Part shown: positions 53,873-63,500 of the stretch, piece after piece
Numbering within the stretch: the first letter of the stretch is position 1
How the letters are laid out: every line of letters begins with the position of its first letter
IMG/VR virus record: IMGVR_UViG_3300028920_000022
Location: 186,001 to 250,000 of that record
Direction: 5' to 3' (one strand)
DNA: 64,000 nucleotides
Origin: a virus
The notes under the pieces: generated by a model
The model's database searches: none
Seen by the model: only the letters and a program-made list of their open reading frames with translations
Told to the model about the DNA's origin: nothing
Position numbers and translations under genes: made by a program

Positions 53873-56800
53873 ATGCTTATTAAATTAGGAGAAGCACGAT
53901 CTGTTACTAGACAGGACATAAAGTCTAATATTCTTGATATTGATGATCCTGAAATGAATGAAATGTTTCAGGAAACTGTTAGTGAGTTAAAAGCTCGTGC
54001 TGCCGCAGAGGCTAAAGAACAATCTATTAAAACCGGAAAAGCTATTGCCCCTAGAGCTAAAGACTTTTTATATTTTACAGCGGTGATGATGCACGCAGCC
54101 GAAGCCGCTCTTTTGGATGAAGATGGGAACATTAAAAAGTCGGCAGATGGTTCTGAGATAACTGCTGAATGGGAAAAACGTGATGACACTTGGATTTGGA
54201 AATGTTCCGATCCTACTGTTATGCCTTATAAGAATAGTAATAATGATATATTCCCATCAGAAGAGCTTAAAAAAGCTTATAAAAAATGGGTAGCTAAACC
54301 ATTATGTTTGGACCATCAATCTCAGTCTGTGGACATGATGCGCGGTATTGTGGTTGACACTTATTGGGATGATAAAAAACAAAGGGTGGTTGCCCTGTGT
54401 GCTTTGGATAAGGTTAATTATCCAGAACTAGCTCATAAAGTTGCTTCCGGCGTAGCTGCCTGTGTTTCCATGGGTACAGCAGTGGGTCGCGCTATTTGTA
54501 CTGAAAAGGGATGTCACCGGGTTGCTAAGACAGAAGCAGATTTCTGTGAGCACATGAAAGCAAAAACTTGTTATGGCGAAATCAATGTGGATTTGTCACC
54601 AATTGAATTATCTATTGTGGTTAATGGTGCAGACCCGAAAGCAAAGATTCGTCGTGTAATTGCTGCCGCGGATAGTATTGCCAAATATGTTGAAATGAAA
54701 GAAAAGATGGTCAAAAGCAAAGAGGCAATGAGTCTTGAAGAGGTTAAGCAGCTTAAAGAAGATTTAAAGAATATTGAAGGAAAGATTGCGTCATTGGGAG
54801 AAGAAGAGGAAATAATGCCCCCATATGGGCAAGAAGGTCGCGGTTCTCCAGAAATGACCGAAACTGAGGTCGATAATGTGGCAGGTAATACCCCTCAAGG
54901 GTTTCCTGATCGTTATGCTTCCGAACTACTTTTAGACTTAACTAGGGTATTAAGTGAAAAAGTGGAACAATTAGATAAATTTATCAATAAAATGGCTTCT
55001 GTAAAAGAGGGTCATTTAATTAATACAGAGGATACAACAATGACTAAAGAGAAAACAGCTTACTTCCAGGGTGGCGGAGGAGTTAATGAGCCCGCCCCTA
55101 AGCAGGTTAAGTACCCCAAAGAAGATTCAGATTCTATTAGAGATAATGAAGATAAGCAGATGGTAGGACAACCACCGTTCCCCGATGTGGGTCCAGTGGA
55201 TGGAATGCACCCAAGTCCAGCGTCTGTTTCCGAGACCGAAGAGGCTCGTAAAAAGAGACTGCAGCGGCTAGCTGCGGAGAATGAGCAGCGTAAGCTGCGT
55301 CGAGAGGCTGCTCTTGAGCAGGCTAAGAACGCCATTGATACTAAGGCTTATTTTAATGGCGGTGGTGGAGTAAATGAACCAACTCCAGGCAAGCCAAAGT
55401 ATGAGAAGGAAGATTCCGATGGTATTCGGGATAAAGAAGACAAGCAAATGGTTGGCGCACCTCCGTTCCCCAATGTTGGGAAACCAGATGGTCTGTATGG
55501 TAACGATTTGGCAGAAAAGAAAAAGCTGCTTCGTGCCAAGCTGAATGCTCATTTCGTCAAGGGCGCCAATAAGGGCGACGATCGTTGGGAGGTTTATCAT
55601 GGTGACAACCTGATTCTTACTGCGACCGTTAATGACCTAGTTGGACCAGATAAGGTTGCGGCATTTTATGATAGTATTGCCACTAAGGTTTATGGTAAGA
55701 AGATTATCGATACCATTCGTTCTCAGGGTTTTGAGACCGCTATGTCAATCTTTAAGGGCGCTCAGGCAGTGGCTGGTCCAGGTTCTGAGCCAGCAGCCCC
55801 TCCTGATGCCGGCGGAGCCGGTCCTGCCCCTGCAATAGAAGCTCCTCCAGAGATGCCAGCTGAAGCCCCAGTAGATGAGGGCGGCGGCGGTTCTCCTGTT
55901 GAGCAGTTGCAGTCCAGCCTGGACGAGGTTGATGGGCTTATTGCTGACATGAAGAGCCAGATTCAGGCTTTGCAGGAAGAAAACGTTGAGCCAATGGCTG
56001 CTCCGGAAGGCGCACCCGTGACCGCTTCGGTTTCTCTACCAGCCATGCGTCAGACTCTAAACAAAGCACTTATTAAGGGTGCTCAGCAGGCACTTAGTGA
56101 CCTAAGTGATCATAAAGAAGAGTTGCAGTTACTGCAGCATGTATACAACACCGATGGTGCTGTTCATGCCGAAAATCAGGAAGTAGTCAGCGATCTGGCT
56201 ACTGATGCACTGAAAGATGTTCAGAGCACTGTTGCGGATGTACACATGCTTATGTCTGCGTTTGTAAAGTATGCCAAAGGCACCGAGGCTCTTGTCAAGA
56301 GAGCAGAAGAGGAGATTGGGATGACTACTGAAATCGATGCCAATGAGGCAGTTGATATAGGGTTCGAAGATGATGGTTTGCCAGATGATCCTGACGCATT
56401 AGAGAGTTATCTTGCTGAACTCTCGGAAGAAACCCCCGAGGGTGAGGAAGAGATTTCTGTGGAAGAGGACATTGATGAACTTAAAGCCATGCAGGGACCA
56501 GAAGGAACCGAACTTGATGGGACCCCAGAAGAGATCGGTAAGGCTTTGAGCGAGGCTGCTTCCGAGGATTTGGCTACTCTTCGTACCAAGATTGCACAGA
56601 AGGGTGTTGCATTTAGTGACATGCTTCAGAAGGCTCATCCAGGTGGCGGAACCACTACGGCACTGGATGTTAAGCCTACTGGTGATTTGGGCAAGGTTGA
56701 GGATCTTCCTGAAGCACACGCTAAGTTTATGGATGTTGCCAATGCTCCTCCTAAGGTTCGTCAGGCAGCTGAGGATATTCAGCGCTTAGTAGTAGCCGGC

Positions 56801-57280
56801 AAAATCGATCCAAATAGCGATTTCCCAGCACTAATTGCTCAGGGTATTGATCCAGCGGCTGTGGCTTATTGGAAGAAAATGTGGGGCGAGGCTGGAGACA
56901 GCGAATCGTCTCAGTATGTCAATGAGCTGGTAAAAGAATACAATACCAAGAAGGCTGAGGAAGAGATGGGCAAGTATCGTGTTAAGGTAGCCCGCGCATA
57001 CGAGCTAGCTCACGAGATGGCACGTCGTGGTTACATTGGCAGCAATCGTGAAGCGATTTCTGAGCAGGTTGATGAACTGATGGATTTCTCGGACAAGAAC
57101 TTTGATCATCTCAAAGCAACTGTTACGCGGAAGCCAATCAAGAAGAGCGCATCTATTCCTGATGTTGGACATCCAGAATCTGTTATGAATCTTGTTGATT
57201 CAGCAGTACCTGCTGTAGAAACTTCGGTAGGATCGTTACAGAACGATTTGGATGCAGCTTTCCGTAACCGCAAATACTAA
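53873..57280 (+). CDS. Prohead-protease-like N-terminus fused to a long scaffold-like region
   Basis: 1135 residues. Residues about 60-240 resemble phage prohead core proteases: LCLDHQSQS (candidate His148), VSMGTAVG (candidate Ser199), and a zinc-like CTEKGCHRVAKTEADFCEH. The rest is helical and disordered: a coiled coil, two copies of a ~50-residue Gly/Pro-rich unit (AYFxGGGGVNEP to PPFPxVG), a Pro/Ala linker and acidic helical segments. A fused protease-scaffold fits the position after portal. A terminator follows directly, so it ends a unit. Confidence 0.65.
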   Translation: MLIKLGEARSVTRQDIKSNILDIDDPEMNEMFQETVSELKARAAAEAKEQSIKTGKAIAPRAKDFLYFTAVMMHAAEAALLDEDGNIKKSADGSEITAEWEKRDDTWIWKCSDPTVMPYKNSNNDIFPSEELKKAYKKWVAKPLCLDHQSQSVDMMRGIVVDTYWDDKKQRVVALCALDKVNYPELAHKVASGVAACVSMGTAVGRAICTEKGCHRVAKTEADFCEHMKAKTCYGEINVDLSPIELSIVVNGADPKAKIRRVIAAADSIAKYVEMKEKMVKSKEAMSLEEVKQLKEDLKNIEGKIASLGEEEEIMPPYGQEGRGSPEMTETEVDNVAGNTPQGFPDRYASELLLDLTRVLSEKVEQLDKFINKMASVKEGHLINTEDTTMTKEKTAYFQGGGGVNEPAPKQVKYPKEDSDSIRDNEDKQMVGQPPFPDVGPVDGMHPSPASVSETEEARKKRLQRLAAENEQRKLRREAALEQAKNAIDTKAYFNGGGGVNEPTPGKPKYEKEDSDGIRDKEDKQMVGAPPFPNVGKPDGLYGNDLAEKKKLLRAKLNAHFVKGANKGDDRWEVYHGDNLILTATVNDLVGPDKVAAFYDSIATKVYGKKIIDTIRSQGFETAMSIFKGAQAVAGPGSEPAAPPDAGGAGPAPAIEAPPEMPAEAPVDEGGGGSPVEQLQSSLDEVDGLIADMKSQIQALQEENVEPMAAPEGAPVTASVSLPAMRQTLNKALIKGAQQALSDLSDHKEELQLLQHVYNTDGAVHAENQEVVSDLATDALKDVQSTVADVHMLMSAFVKYAKGTEALVKRAEEEIGMTTEIDANEAVDIGFEDDGLPDDPDALESYLAELSEETPEGEEEISVEEDIDELKAMQGPEGTELDGTPEEIGKALSEAASEDLATLRTKIAQKGVAFSDMLQKAHPGGGTTTALDVKPTGDLGKVEDLPEAHAKFMDVANAPPKVRQAAEDIQRLVVAGKIDPNSDFPALIAQGIDPAAVAYWKKMWGEAGDSESSQYVNELVKEYNTKKAEEEMGKYRVKVARAYELAHEMARRGYIGSNREAISEQVDELMDFSDKNFDHLKATVTRKPIKKSASIPDVGHPESVMNLVDSAVPAVETSVGSLQNDLDAAFRNRKY
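55050..55500 (+). repeat. Internal duplicated segment (two copies of ~50 codons)
   Basis: Copies at about 55050-55205 and 55335-55499 encode closely similar units (GGGGVNEPAPKQVKYPKEDS and GGGGVNEPTPGKPKYEKEDS, then RDxEDKQMVGxPPFPxVG). They are separated by a basic helix. Confidence 0.85.
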
Positions 57281-57288
57281 TTAGACTG

Positions 57289-57327
57289 AGGGTGGGGCGA
57301 ATAGCCCCGCCCTTCTATCTATTTTTG
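57289..57327 (+). terminator. Rho-independent terminator after protease-scaffold gene
   Basis: A GC-rich 9-base stem (GGGTGGGGC pairing with GCCCCGCCC, one G-T) with loop GAATA, followed by a T-rich tract. It sits between the 53873-57280 gene and the next ribosome-binding site. Confidence 0.88.
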
Positions 57328-57342
57328 TTAGGAATTGAAAAA

Positions 57343-58263
57343 ATGATAAAAAACTCAAATATTGGTGATATAGTTGCGGCTGAAATGGATAAAACTCTCG
57401 AAACTGATGAGTTTAAAAAGATTTTTGCCAGCCCGGTGGTGGAAACTGCTAAACCTGATTATTCTGAAGCTTTGAGTGAAGATTCAAACTATCGTGCATT
57501 TGTTCGTTTTGCCTCCAAGAAAGAAAATGAAGATGAAGAGGACGAAGACAAGAAAGATGAAAAAGATGACGATGAAAAAGAGGATAAGAAACCAAAGAAG
57601 GGCAAGCAACCTCCGTGGTTAAAAGGTAAGGGTAAAGGTAAAGATGATGACGAAGATGAATGTGGTGCTTTTGCTGGTGCCATGAATCATCTCGTTGAAA
57701 CTTTTGTACGTACTTCTGAAGCTCTTGAAGGAATGGGTCTTAAGGCAAGCGCTCGTAAATCCATTATGTTATTGGATGATATAATCAAGGAAGCTGCGGC
57801 TATTAAAAAAGCCCAGTTTGCGGAAGAGTTTGGGACCGAAGAGCCCGAAGATGTCGAAGAAGAGTCTTTGGAAGAAGAAATTGGTGAGCCTCCACCGGTT
57901 GGAGAAGAAGATGAGGAACTGTCTTCTCGTTTGGATGAATTGACCGAACCCGAAGAGACCTTAGAAGTATCAGATGCTGATGATTTTGTGATGGATGACC
58001 CAGAAGTAATAGCGGCATTTAAAGAACTGAATGAGTGGGTTAAGACGGCTGAGTCGGATGATGATGAGGAAAAAGACGAGGACAAAGAAAAAGACGAGAA
58101 GGATGAGGACGAAAAGGACGAAGAGGAAGAGGACGAAAACGACGCCAAAGATAAAAAAGAAGATAAAGAAGAGGATAAGAAAGAGAAGGACGAAGACGAG
58201 GAAAAAGAGGACAAATCAGACGAAGAGGAAGATGAGAACGATCTTTCCTGGCTAATGGAATAA
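57343..58263 (+). CDS. Highly acidic scaffold-like protein
   Basis: 306 residues from ATG 57343 (MIKNSNIGD) behind TAGGAATTG; upstream in-frame codons overlap the terminator stem and are rejected. Glu/Asp/Lys make up most of two long tracts (about 65-110 and 240-300), with a helical middle (NHLVETFVRTSEALEGMG). Charged disordered proteins of this kind occur as internal scaffolds. It ends DLSWLME. Confidence 0.6.
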   Translation: MIKNSNIGDIVAAEMDKTLETDEFKKIFASPVVETAKPDYSEALSEDSNYRAFVRFASKKENEDEEDEDKKDEKDDDEKEDKKPKKGKQPPWLKGKGKGKDDDEDECGAFAGAMNHLVETFVRTSEALEGMGLKASARKSIMLLDDIIKEAAAIKKAQFAEEFGTEEPEDVEEESLEEEIGEPPPVGEEDEELSSRLDELTEPEETLEVSDADDFVMDDPEVIAAFKELNEWVKTAESDDDEEKDEDKEKDEKDEDEKDEEEEDENDAKDKKEDKEEDKKEKDEDEEKEDKSDEEEDENDLSWLME

Positions 58264-58276
58264 TTTGGTGATTTAA

Positions 58277-58705
58277 ATGCTTAAAAGTCGACTGTTTAAA
58301 AATGAGCGCATAGATGAAACTATTTTGGAGGATATGGAAAAGAACTTTTATCGTAATGCCTCCGAAAAAGCAAAAACAAATCAAGACCATATTAAAATAA
58401 TGGAACATTTGAATTGTGCCGCGGAATTATTGGAAAACAAAGAATTATATAAAGAAGCTGAAGAAGTTACCAAATTAATTGAAGTCGTTGCGAAGAAAAA
58501 GAAGGAAAAGGACAAGGAAGATAAGAAAAAAGGGAAAAAAAAGAAGGAAGGCGAAAACCCGAAATCTAGCGAAGAAGCGGTAGAAAATTTGAAAACTAAA
58601 GGTTGGATGTTTAGCGCAAATGATGGGAAAAATGCTAGTCTTACCGTCACTGAAGCGGGCGATAGTGATGGTGATTATGACGAATTAAAGAAATTGTGGG
58701 ATTAG
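58277..58705 (+). CDS. Hypothetical protein with Lys/Glu tract
   Basis: 142 residues. Helical N-terminus, a Lys-rich tract (KKKKEKDKEDKKKGKKKKEG) and a small C-terminal domain. Followed by a strong terminator. Unknown. Confidence 0.6.
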   Translation: MLKSRLFKNERIDETILEDMEKNFYRNASEKAKTNQDHIKIMEHLNCAAELLENKELYKEAEEVTKLIEVVAKKKKEKDKEDKKKGKKKKEGENPKSSEEAVENLKTKGWMFSANDGKNASLTVTEAGDSDGDYDELKKLWD

Positions 58706-58732
58706 TTCTTAACTTATTTGTTTAATTTCCTT

Positions 58733-58770
58733 ATGCCCCCTGCCTTAATTGGCAGGGGGCATTCCTTTTT
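58733..58770 (+). terminator. Rho-independent terminator before LAGLIDADG gene
   Basis: A perfect 12-base stem (ATGCCCCCTGCC with GGCAGGGGGCAT), loop TTAATT, then a T tract. It separates the acidic-protein pair from the homing endonuclease gene. Confidence 0.93.
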
Positions 58771-58785
58771 GTTATAGGTTTATGT

Positions 58786-59547
58786 ATGCGCGGTATGAAG
58801 GAAATATGGGCTCTACGTACCACAATAGCTAAAAGCTATATGCAAGGCGATTCTTCTTATGTTTTAGCTAATAAATATAATACACACAGAATTAATATAA
58901 CCCGCCTTTTGAAGAAAATGGATATTAATATTCGCTCCAATAAAAGAAATATTAATATTCCCACAAAGTTAATACAAAAATTAAATGGATGGATGTTGGG
59001 AGACGGTGGTTTGTTTAGTACCGGAATTCAAGGAAATTTTGTGTTCTCGTCTAAACATAAAGAATATATAGATTATGTTTCAAGTTGTTTTGAAGAATCG
59101 GGAATGACATCTAAACAATATCAAAACGAACAGTTCGGTAAAACTTATTATCGCTTGAGAACTGTTAGCACTGTTGAATTAGGTAAGTTGTATAATGATT
59201 GGTATAAAAACAGAGTCAAAATAGTGCCAGAAGATCTGGAGCTATCTGATTCTTGCATTAGACATTGGATTATGGACGATGGAACTTTGAGCAAACAATA
59301 TGGGCATTTAAGATTGTGTACAAATAGTTTTACCGAAAATGAATGTGAAATTTTGGCTGAAAAAATGAATAGATTCGTGGGATCCACAGAAATTCAACTG
59401 TGTGACCGCGGAAAAAATACTACTAGGATATATATACCTAAGAAAGATGTGTTAAAATTGTATAATAAAATAGGAACTTGTGATGTGGCATGCTTCAAAT
59501 ATAAATGGGAAGTTGCGTCGTCAAATATCTCAGTTAAAGGTGATTAA
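58786..59547 (+). CDS. LAGLIDADG homing endonuclease with N-terminal HTH
   Basis: 253 residues. An HTH-like N-terminus (QGDSSYVLANKYNTHRINIT) precedes two LAGLIDADG helices, LNGWMLGDGGL (66-76) and IRHWIMDDGTL, each with its catalytic Asp, in the intron-homing subgroup. Such enzymes cut a long specific site and spread themselves. It is free-standing here, just after a terminator and one base over the next gene. Confidence 0.92.
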   Translation: MRGMKEIWALRTTIAKSYMQGDSSYVLANKYNTHRINITRLLKKMDINIRSNKRNINIPTKLIQKLNGWMLGDGGLFSTGIQGNFVFSSKHKEYIDYVSSCFEESGMTSKQYQNEQFGKTYYRLRTVSTVELGKLYNDWYKNRVKIVPEDLELSDSCIRHWIMDDGTLSKQYGHLRLCTNSFTENECEILAEKMNRFVGSTEIQLCDRGKNTTRIYIPKKDVLKLYNKIGTCDVACFKYKWEVASSNISVKGD

Positions 59548-60239
59548 TGTTACGTATTGTACAGACAGGTAATAGTCTTCCGTTTAGTTTTCCAGTAGAT
59601 CCTAGTGCTGAATTCCAGCCCGGTCAGATCGCTCAATTATCAGTTTTTGGTAACAATATGGTTTGCGGCGTTTCTGATGGTATTTGTCCTATTGGTATTA
59701 TCGACGATGTAAAAACGAACGCTTTTACCACCAACGCCGTAGATGAGGTCATTATTGCCGGACCTATTGCTGGAGTTCAATCTGGAGGATCAATCGTTAC
59801 CCCAAATGATGTCAAAGCAGAATTGGTAAATCCGAACGTGGTAATGAGTAGTTTTATATCTGATCCGGTTGATGTAGAGTTGATTCCTAGAAATGGTGTG
59901 GTAGTGTTTCTAGCCGGTACCGAACTTAATTATGACGCAGATGGTGATGGAGTACCAGATTCTATTTACACAGTGGTTAATTATACTTATCAGGTACCGA
60001 ATGTGCCGGGTGATGATTCTACCTATGCTAGCGGCAGGGTTACGGTATGGTTCCAAAGAATGATTGCACAGACTGATCAGTACGAAACTTCCCAGCGTTA
60101 TCCCATTAATGCCAACTTATTTGTCAATGATGAAGGCAAGCTTACCAGCCGTAAACCATCCGATGATCACCCAGGAGTAGCGATTGTTTCGGGACCTCCT
60201 ACCAGTGCCCAGAAGCTTTTAGAGTTTATTTGGCTATAG
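59547..60239 (+). CDS. Probable capsid-associated structural protein
   Basis: 230 residues, beta-rich and Gly/Pro/Val-rich (AEFQPGQIAQLSVFGNNMV, GVSDGICPIGIIDDVKTN), resembling small phage head or decoration proteins. NYDADGDGVPDSI is a calcium-binding-type loop. No catalytic motif. Its start overlaps the LAGLIDADG stop by one base. Confidence 0.6.
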   Translation: MLRIVQTGNSLPFSFPVDPSAEFQPGQIAQLSVFGNNMVCGVSDGICPIGIIDDVKTNAFTTNAVDEVIIAGPIAGVQSGGSIVTPNDVKAELVNPNVVMSSFISDPVDVELIPRNGVVVFLAGTELNYDADGDGVPDSIYTVVNYTYQVPNVPGDDSTYASGRVTVWFQRMIAQTDQYETSQRYPINANLFVNDEGKLTSRKPSDDHPGVAIVSGPPTSAQKLLEFIWL

Positions 60240-60264
60240 AAACCGCCTTCAATGCATAACCGCG

Positions 60265-60272
60265 TATAAATA
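60265..60272 (+). promoter_or_regulatory. T4-late-promoter-like TATAAATA
   Basis: The intergenic stretch 60240-60297 contains TATAAATA, the exact T4 late -10 consensus, about 28 bases before the ATG at 60298. No -35 element is evident, as expected for T4-type late promoters. AT-rich DNA can give this by chance. Confidence 0.35.
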
Positions 60273-60297
60273 GTAGGTTAATAATATAGGTGCATTC

Positions 60298-60582
60298 ATG
60301 GCAGATAAAATGGACTGGGCGGCAGCAATGTCTTCCGAGATTTTTAGGAATTATGCCCAAAATGAATTATTAAAAGAAACTCGAATAATCAAGGAAGCCG
60401 TTTCTGAGAATGACGTTTTGGACAACTTTGAAGGTTTACAGAAGCGAGTCAATGCATCTCCTAAACTTCGGGGTGCATTTAAACAGCTCCAGCAATTATT
60501 CACCAGCAACCCTGATTATACCGCAAAGGTTGATCCTAACTTTGTGGAAGGTGTTCTGTTGCTGAATGTAGAGGACGAATAA
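60298..60582 (+). CDS. Hypothetical protein
   Basis: 94 residues, helical (FEGLQKRVNASPKLRGAFK). One-base overlap with the next gene. Unknown, probably virion-related. Confidence 0.6.
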   Translation: MADKMDWAAAMSSEIFRNYAQNELLKETRIIKEAVSENDVLDNFEGLQKRVNASPKLRGAFKQLQQLFTSNPDYTAKVDPNFVEGVLLLNVEDE

Positions 60583-63500
60583 TGATTTCTAAGCACATTG
60601 GTTTTAGAGATAGCGAAGTAATGCGTGAGCTTGAAAGACAAGAGCTTAAAAAAGCCGCAATGCCCGAGAAGGGTGAGAAAATCGCATTTTTAGGTTTTAA
60701 ACAAATCCCTTCAAACCTGCGTTCTATTTTGGAAACCTTCGAAAGAATGTTGGGAATTAAAGCCGTTCCAATTTCTTTAGGACCAGAAGGTAAGGAAAAG
60801 GTAGAGCAGTATGTCCAAGAAGGATATAACATCGACAAGCAACACAGCAAGGTTTATGATGATGTTGAGGAACTGCTGCAGGAATATCCTTTATTGGCGT
60901 TCGGTCTTCCTGATGAAGAAGATGAGGAAGAAGATGATTATGGACCTACCGAAAACGTTGCTGATGATGTTATGACTTTAGCCAGGGGGTTGAGAAACAA
61001 GGGGTTTACCAAAGAAGCTACGGATTTGGAAGATAAATTCCTTCTTTATAAGACTGCGGAAACTCATCTTTATAGAGTATTTGATGAGGACGGGGAAGAC
61101 TTAATTGATTTTTCTCATCAGGATGGTGATATAGAGGTGGCTCCTGCCAAGGAAGGGTATGGTAAGGTAGAGACGATTGTTAGTCAGCACAAGAAGATCG
61201 AAGATGTTGTTAACAAGAAGCCAACCGGCAAATTAGGAGGACACCCAGCCGGGGCTAAGAAAAGTGGCGAAGTAAAAAAAACTGCTAGAGAGTATACAGG
61301 TCCTCAACCTGATGTTCCTAAACCTACGGTTAAGTTACCATCTTCTTCTGAAATTAATTCTCAAGAACAATTAAAACAGGAATGGAACTTTTTATATAAT
61401 ACTCAAAAACGTCTGTTAAATCTTATTATTGGTGACGAGGATGCGGGTGGTCGTGGGGATTGGGGTATAAAATTTGGGTCTGGTAAGCGCACCCGGGCGC
61501 GAGGATCTGTTAATGAATTTTGGGTTGAAGCTGAGGCTCCAGGTCTTTTTACTCCAAATAATGTTGTTACTTTATTTACAGAAACTTATGATCGCGCGTA
61601 TATTCCCGAAAGAATAAAAAACACCCCATATGAAGGTTTGTTAAAATTTTATTTGAAAAAATCTGGACAAGAAGTTTCATTTAATAAATTGTACGATGGA
61701 GTTTTTGAGAAATTGCAAGTTAAAGCGTCTCCTGGCAGTTTTTATGTAATATTTAATGAATCGCAAATAGCTGCTATTAATAAAGGACTTATAACGCATG
61801 TTAACAATGTAGTTAAAGATATCAAATCTATAGATTATGGTTCTGTTCCGAATTTGGGGAACCGAGAAGAAATGCAGGCATCTGTGTCTACATTAGAAAC
61901 AGCACTTGCTACATTACAGAATATTATGCAATCTGGAATGGATCGACAAGTACAAACTCTTATTTTATCTAAATTAGATGATAATACAGGGAACCGTATT
62001 GATCAATACAAATATGAACAAGATAATCCTAATACGGCCAACCGTATTGTTCATGCATATAATGATTTACAAACAAATGTTCGTAGATTGTCTGATCATA
62101 TTGAGAACTTGTTGAAAAAACCAACGGTGCAAGTAGCAGTAGGACCAGCTGAAGTTGACATGCCAATGGCTAAAACTGTTGGTAATGTCTGGACTACACC
62201 ATCCACCAAATTAGCGTTGGTTGGTAGCTCTATGCCGAACAATCGTGGTCAGTGGTTGGCAAAACAGTTTGAACAATTGGCGGTTTTAGCCAGCAATAGT
62301 AAGAAATGGAAACAAGGGGCTCCTATATTCAAACAAGCTGCAGTTTTTTGTCGCCAGTATGTTAATCAAAACCCAAAACATACATTATGGAACTTGTTAG
62401 TTAATTTATCGAAAAACCCAAGTTTTAAATCATATTTTAGTGGTTGGGAAGTAAAAATTAAAAACCTTGAACAGTTGCGTAATATATTCACCAATGTTTT
62501 GCCAGCTAAAATTAAATCAGCTAGCGTCAAATCAGTAGTAAAAACAGCCGGAATAGAAGATCCTGACTTCGTTCCCCCAGGAGCTACTCCAACTCCTAAA
62601 AAACCAACAGCAAAACCAGGAAACCGACTGGTTCCCAAGAATAGACAAAAAGCTCAGTATGCTCGATATCAGGCGGCTATTGATAAATATCACGATGCAC
62701 ACCCTGAGGCAGCTGATGCTGTTATTATAATGCAAAACCAATTGAATATGATTGCTAGTAAGCTTGGTGAAATCGCTAAGCAAACTAACAAGATTACGCA
62801 AGAGGAGGTGGCATCGGCGGTAATTAAGTTATTAAGTACAGGTTTGAAGGGCGGAAGATCTGCTCAAGATTCGCTCGATGGATTATGGGCTACTTCTACT
62901 AACACAGCTTTAGAAGCTTTACAAAACATAATTGATAAACTTTATCCAGACGATAATATTAAATTAAATAATAATATTAACTATAAATCTGCTAAGGATG
63001 CTGATATTGTGCAGGCAGCTCAGTCCAACAGTAGTATCATTGAAGACATTATTAAGAAAAAGTTTAAAGAAGATTTTGATGTAACGGTTCCAAATACACC
63101 CGACGAGCTAAAAGAAGAATCAACAACCAACCAACCAACCAACCAAATAAGACAAGGCGTTTGGGATCAATTAAACTATGCACGTATGCGTGCTGGCGGA
63201 GCTTGGACTGATATCTCAGAAAACCCTGATGTTTTTGTTCGTGATGATACATTTAATACATTAGATAAATTTGCAAACTTCTTAGAAAGCTATAGGTTGG
63301 CTTCTAGAAAAATGACCGGAGAACTTTGGGATAAATGGTTGGGCTGGTTTGCTATGCGAGCAAATTGGCTTAGAGATCATAACCAAGACACATCCAAAGG
63401 AAAGTACTTAACAGCGGTGCAGACTTTAAGATCTAAATTGCGTAAAGCTATTAGTAAATTAGGTGATAAAGCTGCTAATAATGCATTTTCTCCAGAAGAT

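Noticed and set aside
57687-58214. Ser-rich minus-strand frame of 175 codons
   Set aside because: Antisense of a Glu/Asp/Lys-rich coding tract, which always reads as Ser/Phe/Leu-rich on the other strand.
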